Under the pieces are notes generated by a model. The model did no database searches, was not told the DNA's origin, and saw only the letters and a list, made by a program, of their open reading frames with translations. Shown here piece after piece: positions 1-5,730 of a DNA stretch of 5,730 nucleotides. Both the position numbers and the translations under genes were made by a program. Positions within the stretch are counted from its first letter, which is position 1. The number at the start of each line of letters is the position of its first letter. The stretch comes from Clostridia bacterium. GTDB taxonomy: Bacteria; Bacillota; Clostridia; Oscillospirales; Acutalibacteraceae. Location: contig CAAEVU010000235.1 in NCBI GenBank assembly GCA_900759575.1, positions 1 to 5,730 on the forward strand. The letters run 5' to 3'.

Positions 1-36
1 ACTTATAGCAAACTTTAGGTGGTAAGATGGGAATAA

Positions 37-70
37 CGAGTGTGAAGAGCCCCATGGGGGCTCGGACTCG
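37..70 (+). other. Two-part hairpin in the leader of the aldo/keto reductase gene
   Basis: A perfect 7-bp stem (GAGCCCC at 47-53 with GGGGCTC at 57-63, loop ATG) sits inside an outer 5-bp stem (CGAGT at 37-41 with ACTCG at 66-70), separated by a small asymmetric internal loop (GTGAA on one side, GG on the other). No run of T follows, so it does not have the form of a standard intrinsic terminator. It could be the end structure of the upstream transcript, an mRNA-stabilising element, or a regulatory leader for the gene at 110. The pairing is seen directly; any role is inference. Confidence 0.5.
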
Positions 71-96
71 TTGCCCAGTAAAATTGATTTTGCGCG

Positions 97-102
97 AGGA
101 GG
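97..102 (+). promoter_or_regulatory. Ribosome binding site that fixes the start of the aldo/keto reductase
   Basis: A perfect AGGAGG lies 7 bases before the ATG at 110. The reading frame is open further upstream to a possible TTG at 71, but that start has no good Shine-Dalgarno sequence and lies immediately after the hairpin. The 110 start is therefore preferred. Confidence 0.85.
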
Positions 103-109
103 AAACGGT

Positions 110-1039
110 ATGAAAACCATAAATGTTGTAAACGGGCCGCAGAACGTGCCGGCGATTGTCCAAGGCTGTATGCGGATGCCCGCTTTGTCGGTGGATGAGG
201 CCGCGAAGGTCATTCGCACTTCCTATGATTTGGGTGTCAATTACTTTGACCACGCAACCTGCTACGGAGAAAACGGGGCTGCTGAAACGCGTTTCGGAGA
301 GGCCTTTGCCAAAACGGGACTTCGCAGGGAGGATGTTGTGCTGCAAAGCAAATGTGGCCTGTGCTTCGAGAGAAACGAGTTCGATTGGACAAAGGAAAAT
401 ATCCTTTCCAGTGTGGAAGGCAGTCTGAAACGTCTCAAAACAGATTATCTGGATGTCCTGCTTCTGCATCGGCCGGACGTTTTGTTTGAGCCGGAAGAGG
501 TGGCCGCCGCCTTTGACCAGTTGGAGGCAGAGGGAAAAGTCCGGTATTTTGGCGTGAGCAATCTGGTGCCCATGCAAATCGAGTTGCTGAAAAAATATGT
601 AAAGCAGCCCCTTGTTTTCAATCAGGTGCAGCTTTCTTTGGACCAGTCCCAGCTCATCGACCAGGCGCTGTACATGAACAATAAGAGCACGGATTTTTCC
701 ATCAATCGGGACGGAAATCTGTTGGATTACTGCCGTCTGCAGGATATCACCATCCAAGCGTGGTCGCCCTTGCAGTTTGGCATGTTCAAGGGAACCTTTA
801 TCGACCATCCGGATTTTCCGGAATTGAATAAAGTCCTTGCAAAAATCGGCGAACGGGAAGGGGTATCTAAAACAGCGGTGGCGTTGGCGTGGATTCTGCG
901 GCATCCCGCCAAAATGCAGGTGATTATCGGCACCATGAACCCCGAACACATTGTAAGCGCTTGCGATGCCAGCAAAGTGCAGCTTTCCCACCACGATTGG
1001 TACGAGCTGTATTTGGCGGCGGGAAAGTATTTGCCGTGA
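110..1039 (+). CDS. Aldo/keto reductase, YdhF-like
   Basis: This is a 309-residue NAD(P)H-dependent oxidoreductase of the aldo/keto reductase superfamily, a cytoplasmic (beta/alpha)8-barrel that reduces aldehydes or ketones to alcohols. The catalytic tetrad is complete: Asp47 and Tyr52 (FDHATCYG), Lys81 (QSKCG) and His120 (LLLHRPD). Other family marks are GVSN at 148-151, NQVQ at 171-174, WSP at 218-220, and the cofactor phosphate-binding segment IIGTMNPEHI at 272-281. Length and motifs fit the YdhF-like branch common in Firmicutes, and there is no signal peptide. The start at 110 is chosen for its AGGAGG; starting at 71 would add 13 residues not expected in the family. The next gene, an alcohol dehydrogenase, begins 54 bases after the stop, suggesting one transcript. 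The natural substrate cannot be read from the sequence; sugar-derived or toxic short aldehydes are possible. The family call is firm, the physiological role open. Confidence 0.93.
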   Translation: MKTINVVNGPQNVPAIVQGCMRMPALSVDEAAKVIRTSYDLGVNYFDHATCYGENGAAETRFGEAFAKTGLRREDVVLQSKCGLCFERNEFDWTKENILSSVEGSLKRLKTDYLDVLLLHRPDVLFEPEEVAAAFDQLEAEGKVRYFGVSNLVPMQIELLKKYVKQPLVFNQVQLSLDQSQLIDQALYMNNKSTDFSINRDGNLLDYCRLQDITIQAWSPLQFGMFKGTFIDHPDFPELNKVLAKIGEREGVSKTAVALAWILRHPAKMQVIIGTMNPEHIVSACDASKVQLSHHDWYELYLAAGKYLP

Positions 1040-1077
1040 TGGTTTTCAAAGCGGCCAACAGGTATTTTAGCTTCATC

Positions 1078-1084
1078 AAAGGAG
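1078..1084 (+). promoter_or_regulatory. Ribosome binding site of the alcohol dehydrogenase
   Basis: AAAGGAG lies 9 bases before the ATG at 1094 and supports that start. No convincing promoter or terminator is visible in the 54 bases between the two oxidoreductase genes, consistent with co-transcription. Confidence 0.75.
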
Positions 1085-1093
1085 AGATCGATA

Positions 1094-2272
1094 ATGGATA
1101 ATTTTACGTTTTATGCGCCCACTTATTTTTCCTTCGGAAAGGATACGGAATCTCAGGCGGGAAGCCTGGTAAAGCGGTTTGGAGGCACAAAGGTTCTGCT
1201 CCATTACGGCGGGGGAAGCGTGATTCGTTCCGGGCTTCTGGGCAGGGTCAAGGAATCTTTGGATAAAGAGTCCATTCCCTACATCGAGCTGGGCGGCGTC
1301 AAGCCCAATCCCAGAAGCGGTCTGGTCTATGAGGGCATCGACCTGTGTAGAAAGGAAGGCGTGGACTTTGTTCTGGCCGTGGGCGGCGGAAGTACCATCG
1401 ATTCCGCGAAGGCCATTGCCGCGGGTACGGTTTATGACGGCGACTTCTGGGATTTTTATGAGGGAAAACCCGTGACCGAAGCATTGCCCATCGGGACCAT
1501 TTTGACCATTGCGGCTGCCGGTTCGGAAGGGTCTCCGGACTCTGTCATCACCAAAGAAGAGGGCATGATCAAACGTGGCGCCAGCGGGGAAGCATACCGG
1601 CCCAAGTTCTCCATTCTGAACCCCGCGCTGACCCAGACCTTGTCCCCGTACCAGACAGCCTGTGGAATCACGGATATTATTGCGCATCTGTATGAAAGAT
1701 ATTTGACCAATACCCAAAACGTGGAAACCACGGACCGGATGATCGAGGCCCTCATGCTTGCCATGATCCACGAGGCACCCAAAGTGATTGAGAATCCCAA
1801 CGATTACGAGGCCCGGGCCAATATTATGTGGGCGGGCATGATGGCCCACAACAATTCCTGCGGTGTTGGAAGAAGCCAGGACTGGACAAGCCATAATATC
1901 GAGCACGAGTTGTCCGCCCTTTATGACTGTGCCCATGGGGCTGGTCTGGCCGTTACCATGCCGGCTGTGTTCCAATATACCATGAAGCACGATGTTACCC
2001 GGTTCGTGAAAGTGGCCACCAGAGTTTGGGGCTGCCAGATGGATTTTGAGAACCCGGAAGCTACGGCTAAGGCAGGCATCGAAGCTCTTCGCAATTTCCT
2101 GATTTCCATTGGAATGCCCAAAAACTTCTCCGAGCTTGGAGCAAAGGAAGAGGACATTGAAAAGCTGGCCCATACTTGCTGCTATGGCAGCGAAAACGCC
2201 AATGGGACCATCAGCGGCTTCACGACTCTGACTCAGAAAGACGTGGAAGAGATCTACCGCCTGATGCTGTAA
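1094..2272 (+). CDS. Iron-containing alcohol dehydrogenase, YqhD/butanol dehydrogenase-like
   Basis: This is a 392-residue cytoplasmic group III (metal-dependent) alcohol dehydrogenase that interconverts aldehydes and alcohols using NAD(P)H. The N-terminal half carries the dinucleotide-binding GGGS at 97-100, followed by Asp103 and Lys106 (GGGSTIDSAK), a signature of the NADPH-preferring YqhD and BdhA/YugJ-type enzymes. The metal ligands are all present: Asp194 and His198 (GITDIIAH), His267 (TSHNIEHEL) and His281 (CAHGAGLA). They fall at the same residue numbers as the known ligands of E. coli YqhD. The opening FTFYAPTYFSFGKD is typical of the family, and the length is usual. It probably forms an operon with the aldo/keto reductase upstream. 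Plausible roles are fermentative alcohol formation or detoxification of short aldehydes; the true substrate is unknown. The reverse strand carries a long open frame across this gene, regarded here as a codon-bias shadow. Confidence 0.95.
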   Translation: MDNFTFYAPTYFSFGKDTESQAGSLVKRFGGTKVLLHYGGGSVIRSGLLGRVKESLDKESIPYIELGGVKPNPRSGLVYEGIDLCRKEGVDFVLAVGGGSTIDSAKAIAAGTVYDGDFWDFYEGKPVTEALPIGTILTIAAAGSEGSPDSVITKEEGMIKRGASGEAYRPKFSILNPALTQTLSPYQTACGITDIIAHLYERYLTNTQNVETTDRMIEALMLAMIHEAPKVIENPNDYEARANIMWAGMMAHNNSCGVGRSQDWTSHNIEHELSALYDCAHGAGLAVTMPAVFQYTMKHDVTRFVKVATRVWGCQMDFENPEATAKAGIEALRNFLISIGMPKNFSELGAKEEDIEKLAHTCCYGSENANGTISGFTTLTQKDVEEIYRLML

Positions 2273-2525
2273 TCCATGCACCGTTATTTGGTTAATCCGG
2301 ATTTTGCCGCTCAAGACCGGACTACAGTTTGCGATGGCACAATGATATAGAAGAGAGTCCATCTGTTCTGGTACAACTGACAGAATGAATTCTGGAACGC
2401 TACAGACAGGGTACAAACGGCGAAACCTACCACGGAGTGGACTGAGAAGTGTGGTGCTGCAAACGAAGTGAAATATCTTGAGGGCACCGGTCAGCTCAAG
2501 CCAGATTGCTATATGAAATTACTTA

Positions 2526-2546
2526 TACAAAGGAATGGCCTTTGTA
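2526..2546 (+). other. Perfect hairpin upstream of the glycoside hydrolase gene
   Basis: TACAAAGG (2526-2533) pairs perfectly with CCTTTGTA (2539-2546) around the five-base loop AATGG. It lies about 100 bases before the ATG at 2650, next to a second hairpin. It is not followed by a T tract. It may be part of the group II intron-like RNA or a leader element of the downstream mRNA. Confidence 0.55.
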
Positions 2547-2552
2547 ACGGCT

Positions 2553-2577
2553 AGGGGTCGGCCGTGAGCCGGCTCCT
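2553..2577 (+). other. GC-rich 10-bp hairpin with G-U wobble pairs upstream of the glycoside hydrolase gene
   Basis: The strand 2553-2562 (AGGGGTCGGC) pairs with 2568-2577 (GCCGGCTCCT) around the loop CGTGA. Two of the ten pairs are G-U wobbles that are stable in RNA but not perfect in DNA, pointing to a structure used as RNA on this strand. The following TTTG is too short to call a confident terminator, although weak termination of the upstream operon is possible. Confidence 0.5.
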
Positions 2578-2633
2578 TTGCTATTAGATCGGTTCTACGG
2601 GGAAAATTCTAATGGTAAGTCATTTTTTAGAAT

Positions 2634-2637
2634 GGAG
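2634..2637 (+). promoter_or_regulatory. Weak ribosome binding site for the GH10-beta-helix gene
   Basis: GGAG precedes the ATG at 2650 by 12 bases, longer than ideal. An in-frame ATG at 2632 overlaps this GGAG and so cannot use it, and an in-frame TTG at 2578 lies within the preceding structured region. Protein similarity decides for 2650: the product then begins MGLKKTYQPYFPIGAAV, as intracellular GH10 enzymes do. Confidence 0.5.
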
Positions 2638-2649
2638 TGTGTAAAGAAA

Positions 2650-5646
2650 ATGGGATTGAAAAAAACGTATCAGCCATATTTCCCAATCGGAGCGGCTGTG
2701 CCCGCGTCCGCTTTTGACAACGCCAGCGCTCAGAAGGCAATGGTGGAGCAGTATGCTTCTATTACCTGCGAGAATGATATGAAACCGGAAGCTCTGCTGG
2801 ACAAAGAAGCGAATCAGAAGAATTCGAGTTTGTTCCATACGAATCCTGCTGTGCGCTTTGATGGTATCAGAAAATATCTGGATTTCGCACAAGCGCATGG
2901 AATCAAGATGCGCGGTCATACGCTCGTCTGGCATAACCAAACACCCCGCTGGTTTTTTACGGAAAATTACAGCGAAGAGCCGGACGCCCCTCTCGCAGAT
3001 CGGGAAACAATGCTTGCGCGTCTCGAAGGATATATCAAGAAGGTCATGGGGTTTGTCCAGGAGGAATATCCGGGAATCGTCTACGCTTGGGACGTGGTTA
3101 ACGAAGCGATAGAAGGCAATGAGCTGCGTTCCTCCCTCTGGACGCAAACAGTGGGCGAAGATTACGTTCTGCAGGCGTTCCGAATTGCGGCCCGGTATAA
3201 AGCTCCTGGAGTAAGCTTGTTCTACAATGATTACGATGAATTCCTTCCTGCAAAACGGGAGGCAATTTGCCAAAAGATTCTGGAGCCTCTCATTGCCGAA
3301 GGACTTGTGGATGGTATGGGAATGCAGTCCCATCTACAGCTTGAATCGCCGTCTGCGAACGATTACCGCGCTGCTGTGCGCCGGTATGGGGAATTGGGGT
3401 TGCAGATACAAGTTACAGAGTTGGATGTATTTTCTCCCGCAGTCTCCGAGAAAGCGATGCTCCGGCTTGCAGAGCGTTACCGTACGATCTTTTCAATTTT
3501 GCTGGAAGAGAAAAAAGCGGGCAGAGCGAACGTGACAGGTGTAACCTTCTGGGGGCTTCAGGACGAAGAAAGCTGGTTGACCGGATTTCGCCGTCAGGAG
3601 TGCCGTCCACTCCTTTTTGAACATGGATACCGTCCAAAGGCAGCGTTTTATGCGGTTTGCAGTGTGCCGGGTCTTGTGGAAGGTGACTTGGAGGACCGCC
3701 TCCCTAGCGGCGAAAAATTTGATTTCTGGGAGCGGGATCAGAGATACACAAAAGAATACCATGTAAATCCCTCTCACCCCAATGCATCTGATACGAATGA
3801 CGGAGATGCGGAACATCCTTTGCGTACGATTCAGGCAGCTGCGGATCGGGTCGGTCCGGGCGAGCGTGTTTGGATTCATGGCGGTGTTTACCGGGAGTGT
3901 GTCCATCCGCGCCGTGGCGGAGATGGCCCAGAGCGCATGGTTTGTTACGAAGCTTTTGGCGACGGCGACGTGGTAATTAAGGCATCCGTGGTTGCTACTG
4001 CGTTTGCTCCAAGTACAGGCTGGGAGCTGGCTCCACGGGGAGGTGACGTTGTCCCCGAACATGTTCAAATCTGGGAGACGAAGCTGAACCCTGACGAATT
4101 TCGTGGATATAACCCGTTTTGCGCTGTCAATATCCTGCATGACCGTTTGTTTATCGAATACGATAAGACGGACATGACCACCTATCTTAACCGCCGTGGC
4201 ATGGTGTTCTGTGACGGTAAACCGCTGCGCCAGGTTCCCCTGTATGGCCAGATGTCACAAACACCGGGTTCCTACTGGGTGGAAGCGAATGGGCAAACGG
4301 TCCATTTTCGCCTTGTGGGCGATGACGATCCCCGGAACCACGTAATAGAACTGACTTGCCGTGAGCAGTGTTTTGCCCCAGAGACACCTTTTCTTTCCTA
4401 TATCAAAGTCAAGGGCCTTATCTGTGCCCATGCGGCTACCGGTGCACCTGTTCCCCAACGGGGCGCAATTTCCTGTTTCCGCGGCCATCACTGGGTCATT
4501 GAAGACTGTGTGATCGATTGGTCAAACGGTGTGGGAATCGACGTGGGCAACGAGTGCTGGCATCACACGGTTGAGAAAAACCAGATTATCGGCCACACTG
4601 TGGTGCGAGGCTGTGAGATTCGTGATGTTGGTGTTTGTGGTATTGCAGGTCTGTATGCCACGCACCTGCTTCTTGAGGACAATCTCATCTCCGGGACAGG
4701 ATGGCAAGCCATGGAGCTTTCTTGGGAAGCTGGTGGCGTCAAGGTTCATAACAGTGTGGATAGCTTGATTCGCCGCAATATTTTTACGGAAACTTTCCGT
4801 GCCGACCATTTGTGGATGGATGTAGGAAATGAGAATAACCGTATTACCCGGAATCTCTTCCTGGATGGGCGTGAGCAGCGTGAAGCCATCTTTATCGAAT
4901 GCTCCCGCGATGGGGTAAACCTTATTGACAACAATATTTTCTGGAATGTTGAGGGGCGGTTTAAAGCTGCGGATGTTCCGGTAGAGCCAGGATCTTCCGG
5001 TTGGTACAAAATGGAGGAACACGGCGTTGTGAATGGCTATGCTGTTTACGGAGAGGGAACCGATCGCCTTCATGTAGAACATAATTTGATTGGTTTGTGC
5101 CGCAGTGCGGGTTACTTTGTCAAGCCTGTTGCGTTTCGCATTTCCGGACCTGGAAGCCGGGGTGGAACCGGGCGGGAGGCGCGTATCCGCAACAACATTT
5201 TCTATAAGTGCGGCGAAGCTGCGATCAAGTTCCCCACCCGTGACAATGATGCGCAGGGAAATGCGTATGTCCAAATGCCAGGAGGATATCTGCGCGTGCT
5301 GTATCCAGCACCGGAAAATTGTTTGAATCTTGACGCATGGCAGGAATTTTTCGGATTTGACCGTGAGGGGCAAGAGGGTTGGTTTGATATCCAAGTTGAC
5401 ACGAAATCCCTTACCCTTGAGGTATCCAATTCGGAGAAGCTGCCAAAGACCAATCGCCTCCGCCCGGATCAGGAATTGTATGTGACAGATCCCGAGAGAT
5501 TGGCCCCAGTGCATGCTTCGTTCGAGACCTCTGAAGATTTCTTTGGAACAGTGGCAGGAAATCTCCGTTTGCCTGGACCGTTTGCAAAGCTGGAAGCTGG
5601 ACATGTTTACTCTATCGACCCTCGACGTAAAAAAACAAGTGAATAA
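2650..5646 (+). CDS. Bifunctional GH10 endo-xylanase / GH120-like beta-xylosidase fusion
   Basis: This 998-residue, two-module protein has no signal peptide or membrane segment, so it is probably cytoplasmic. Residues 1 to about 343 form a complete GH10 (beta/alpha)8 xylanase. Substrate-site residues are Glu41, Asn42 and Lys45 (ENDMKPE), His90, Trp94 and His95 (GHTLVWHNQTP); the acid/base is Glu152 (DVVNEAIE), with His228 (QSH), nucleophile Glu257 (TELDVF), Trp301 (FWG) and Trp309. After a short linker, residues 369-998 form a right-handed parallel beta-helix module of about 630 residues. It opens with EYHV, TIQAAAD and GVYRE (412-416), followed by strand turns with repeated Asn at 678, 710, 735, 762, 812 and 849. 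Order, length and motifs match GH120 beta-xylosidases such as Thermoanaerobacterium XylC; Asp724 (LWMD) and Glu750 (IFIE) align with its nucleophile and acid/base. The joint activity on imported xylo-oligosaccharides is inferred. GH10 is certain; GH120 is likely but not proven. A second gene follows after 13 bases. Confidence 0.9.
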   Translation: MGLKKTYQPYFPIGAAVPASAFDNASAQKAMVEQYASITCENDMKPEALLDKEANQKNSSLFHTNPAVRFDGIRKYLDFAQAHGIKMRGHTLVWHNQTPRWFFTENYSEEPDAPLADRETMLARLEGYIKKVMGFVQEEYPGIVYAWDVVNEAIEGNELRSSLWTQTVGEDYVLQAFRIAARYKAPGVSLFYNDYDEFLPAKREAICQKILEPLIAEGLVDGMGMQSHLQLESPSANDYRAAVRRYGELGLQIQVTELDVFSPAVSEKAMLRLAERYRTIFSILLEEKKAGRANVTGVTFWGLQDEESWLTGFRRQECRPLLFEHGYRPKAAFYAVCSVPGLVEGDLEDRLPSGEKFDFWERDQRYTKEYHVNPSHPNASDTNDGDAEHPLRTIQAAADRVGPGERVWIHGGVYRECVHPRRGGDGPERMVCYEAFGDGDVVIKASVVATAFAPSTGWELAPRGGDVVPEHVQIWETKLNPDEFRGYNPFCAVNILHDRLFIEYDKTDMTTYLNRRGMVFCDGKPLRQVPLYGQMSQTPGSYWVEANGQTVHFRLVGDDDPRNHVIELTCREQCFAPETPFLSYIKVKGLICAHAATGAPVPQRGAISCFRGHHWVIEDCVIDWSNGVGIDVGNECWHHTVEKNQIIGHTVVRGCEIRDVGVCGIAGLYATHLLLEDNLISGTGWQAMELSWEAGGVKVHNSVDSLIRRNIFTETFRADHLWMDVGNENNRITRNLFLDGREQREAIFIECSRDGVNLIDNNIFWNVEGRFKAADVPVEPGSSGWYKMEEHGVVNGYAVYGEGTDRLHVEHNLIGLCRSAGYFVKPVAFRISGPGSRGGTGREARIRNNIFYKCGEAAIKFPTRDNDAQGNAYVQMPGGYLRVLYPAPENCLNLDAWQEFFGFDREGQEGWFDIQVDTKSLTLEVSNSEKLPKTNRLRPDQELYVTDPERLAPVHASFETSEDFFGTVAGNLRLPGPFAKLEAGHVYSIDPRRKKTSE

Positions 5647-5659
5647 TGGGGAAACGAAA

Positions 5660-5730
5660 ATGGAAGGAATCTATGAAAAAAACGCCTGTTACTTGACAGC
5701 TTATACTCGTGAACCAGAACCGGGGCTTTA
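5660..5730 (+). CDS. Start of a downstream gene, cut by the window end; possible glycan-processing enzyme
   Basis: An open frame starts at ATG 5660, 13 bases after the preceding stop, and continues to the last base without a stop, giving 23 complete codons. A GGGG at 5648-5651 lies 8 bases before the ATG and could serve as a modest ribosome binding site. The visible product begins MEGIYEKNACYLTAYTREPE. It has no signal peptide, and its opening strand (CYLTAYTREPEPG) resembles the first blade of beta-propeller glycosidases of the GH43 type in gut Firmicutes, but so few residues cannot establish a family. The short spacing suggests an operon with the GH10 fusion gene. An ATG at 5646 and another at 5673 are in frames that close quickly. 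Confidence 0.55.
   Translation, partial: MEGIYEKNACYLTAYTREPEPGL

Larger units (their letters stand above)
2276..2577 (+). ncRNA. Structured non-coding stretch, possible 5' (domain I) remnant of a group II intron
   Basis: About 300 bases without a credible gene, but with many paired segments. These include TCCGG 2296-2300 with CCGGA 2317-2321; TTCTG 2366-2370 with CAGAA 2381-2385; CCAC 2430-2433 with GTGG 2437-2440; GGTGCT 2453-2458 with GGCACC 2483-2488; and two strong hairpins at 2526-2546 and 2553-2577. The segments around 2290-2337 and 2405-2460 remind me, from memory, of domain I of bacterial group IIB introns. No reverse-transcriptase frame and no domain V are present, so this would be a truncated, inactive copy. 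The 5' end does not show a clean GTGCG. The alternative is a long regulatory leader of the glycoside hydrolase gene. The structure is seen; the family assignment is tentative. Confidence 0.38.

Noticed and set aside
1..25. Possible tail of an upstream gene (stops at 16-18 or 23-25)
   Set aside because: Too few codons to tell whether either frame is real.
47..63. Reading the leader hairpin as group II intron domain V
   Set aside because: The stem begins with GAGC, but it is too short and lacks the bulge, tetraloop and closing GUUC-like strand of domain V.
71..109. Upstream TTG start that would lengthen the aldo/keto reductase by 13 residues
   Set aside because: The ATG at 110 has a perfect AGGAGG at ideal spacing, while the TTG has none and abuts a hairpin.
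1076..2416. Long reverse-strand open frame (446 codons) covering the whole alcohol dehydrogenase gene
   Set aside because: It is fully antisense to a gene with all expected family motifs, its translation shows no recognisable domain, and it extends into the structured non-coding stretch. It is best explained by codon bias on the coding strand.
2497..2531. Possible promoter (TTGCTA and TATACA) before the xylanase gene
   Set aside because: The two boxes are only about 12 bases apart, too close for a normal sigma-70-type promoter, and TATACA overlaps a hairpin arm.
2578..2649. Upstream TTG (2578) or ATG (2632) start for the GH10 fusion protein
   Set aside because: The extra residues are not part of the GH10 fold and do not form a signal peptide, and neither start has a proper Shine-Dalgarno sequence. 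The ATG at 2632 remains a minor possibility.
4522..5604. Reverse-strand open frame (360 codons) opposite the beta-helix module
   Set aside because: It is antisense to a well-supported domain, its translation resembles no known fold, and it has no convincing ribosome binding site. It is treated as a shadow.

Overview
The window looks like a plant-polysaccharide and carbonyl-metabolism locus from an anaerobic bacterium, most likely a gut or rumen-type member of the Clostridia. This rests on close family resemblance of the encoded proteins (a YdhF-like aldo/keto reductase, an iron-type alcohol dehydrogenase, an intracellular GH10 xylanase), strong AGGAGG-type ribosome binding sites and moderate GC content. 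It is an inference from style, not a taxonomic placement. All supported genes lie on the + strand.

Layout: positions 1-109 are leader sequence with a strong two-part hairpin (37-70). An aldo/keto reductase (110-1039) is followed after 54 bases by an iron-containing alcohol dehydrogenase (1094-2272); the two probably form an operon. A non-coding stretch of about 375 bases (2273-2649) follows. It contains several stem-loops and resembles the 5' part (domain I) of a bacterial group II intron, with no intron-encoded protein or domain V visible. Next is one very large gene (2650-5646, 998 residues). Its first third is a complete GH10 endo-xylanase and its last two thirds a right-handed parallel beta-helix module resembling family GH120 beta-xylosidases. 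A further gene begins 13 bases later (5660) and runs off the end of the window.

How it may work together: the GH10-beta-helix protein has no signal peptide. It is therefore best read as a cytoplasmic two-step enzyme that cuts imported xylo-oligosaccharides internally and then releases xylose. The truncated downstream gene, tightly coupled to it, may be another glycan-processing enzyme. The reductase pair upstream could dispose of aldehydes or excess reducing power from fermentation. The structured non-coding stretch separates it from the xylan gene, so co-regulation of the two blocks is not demonstrated. The most noteworthy item is the apparent GH10-GH120 fusion, with both sets of catalytic residues present.
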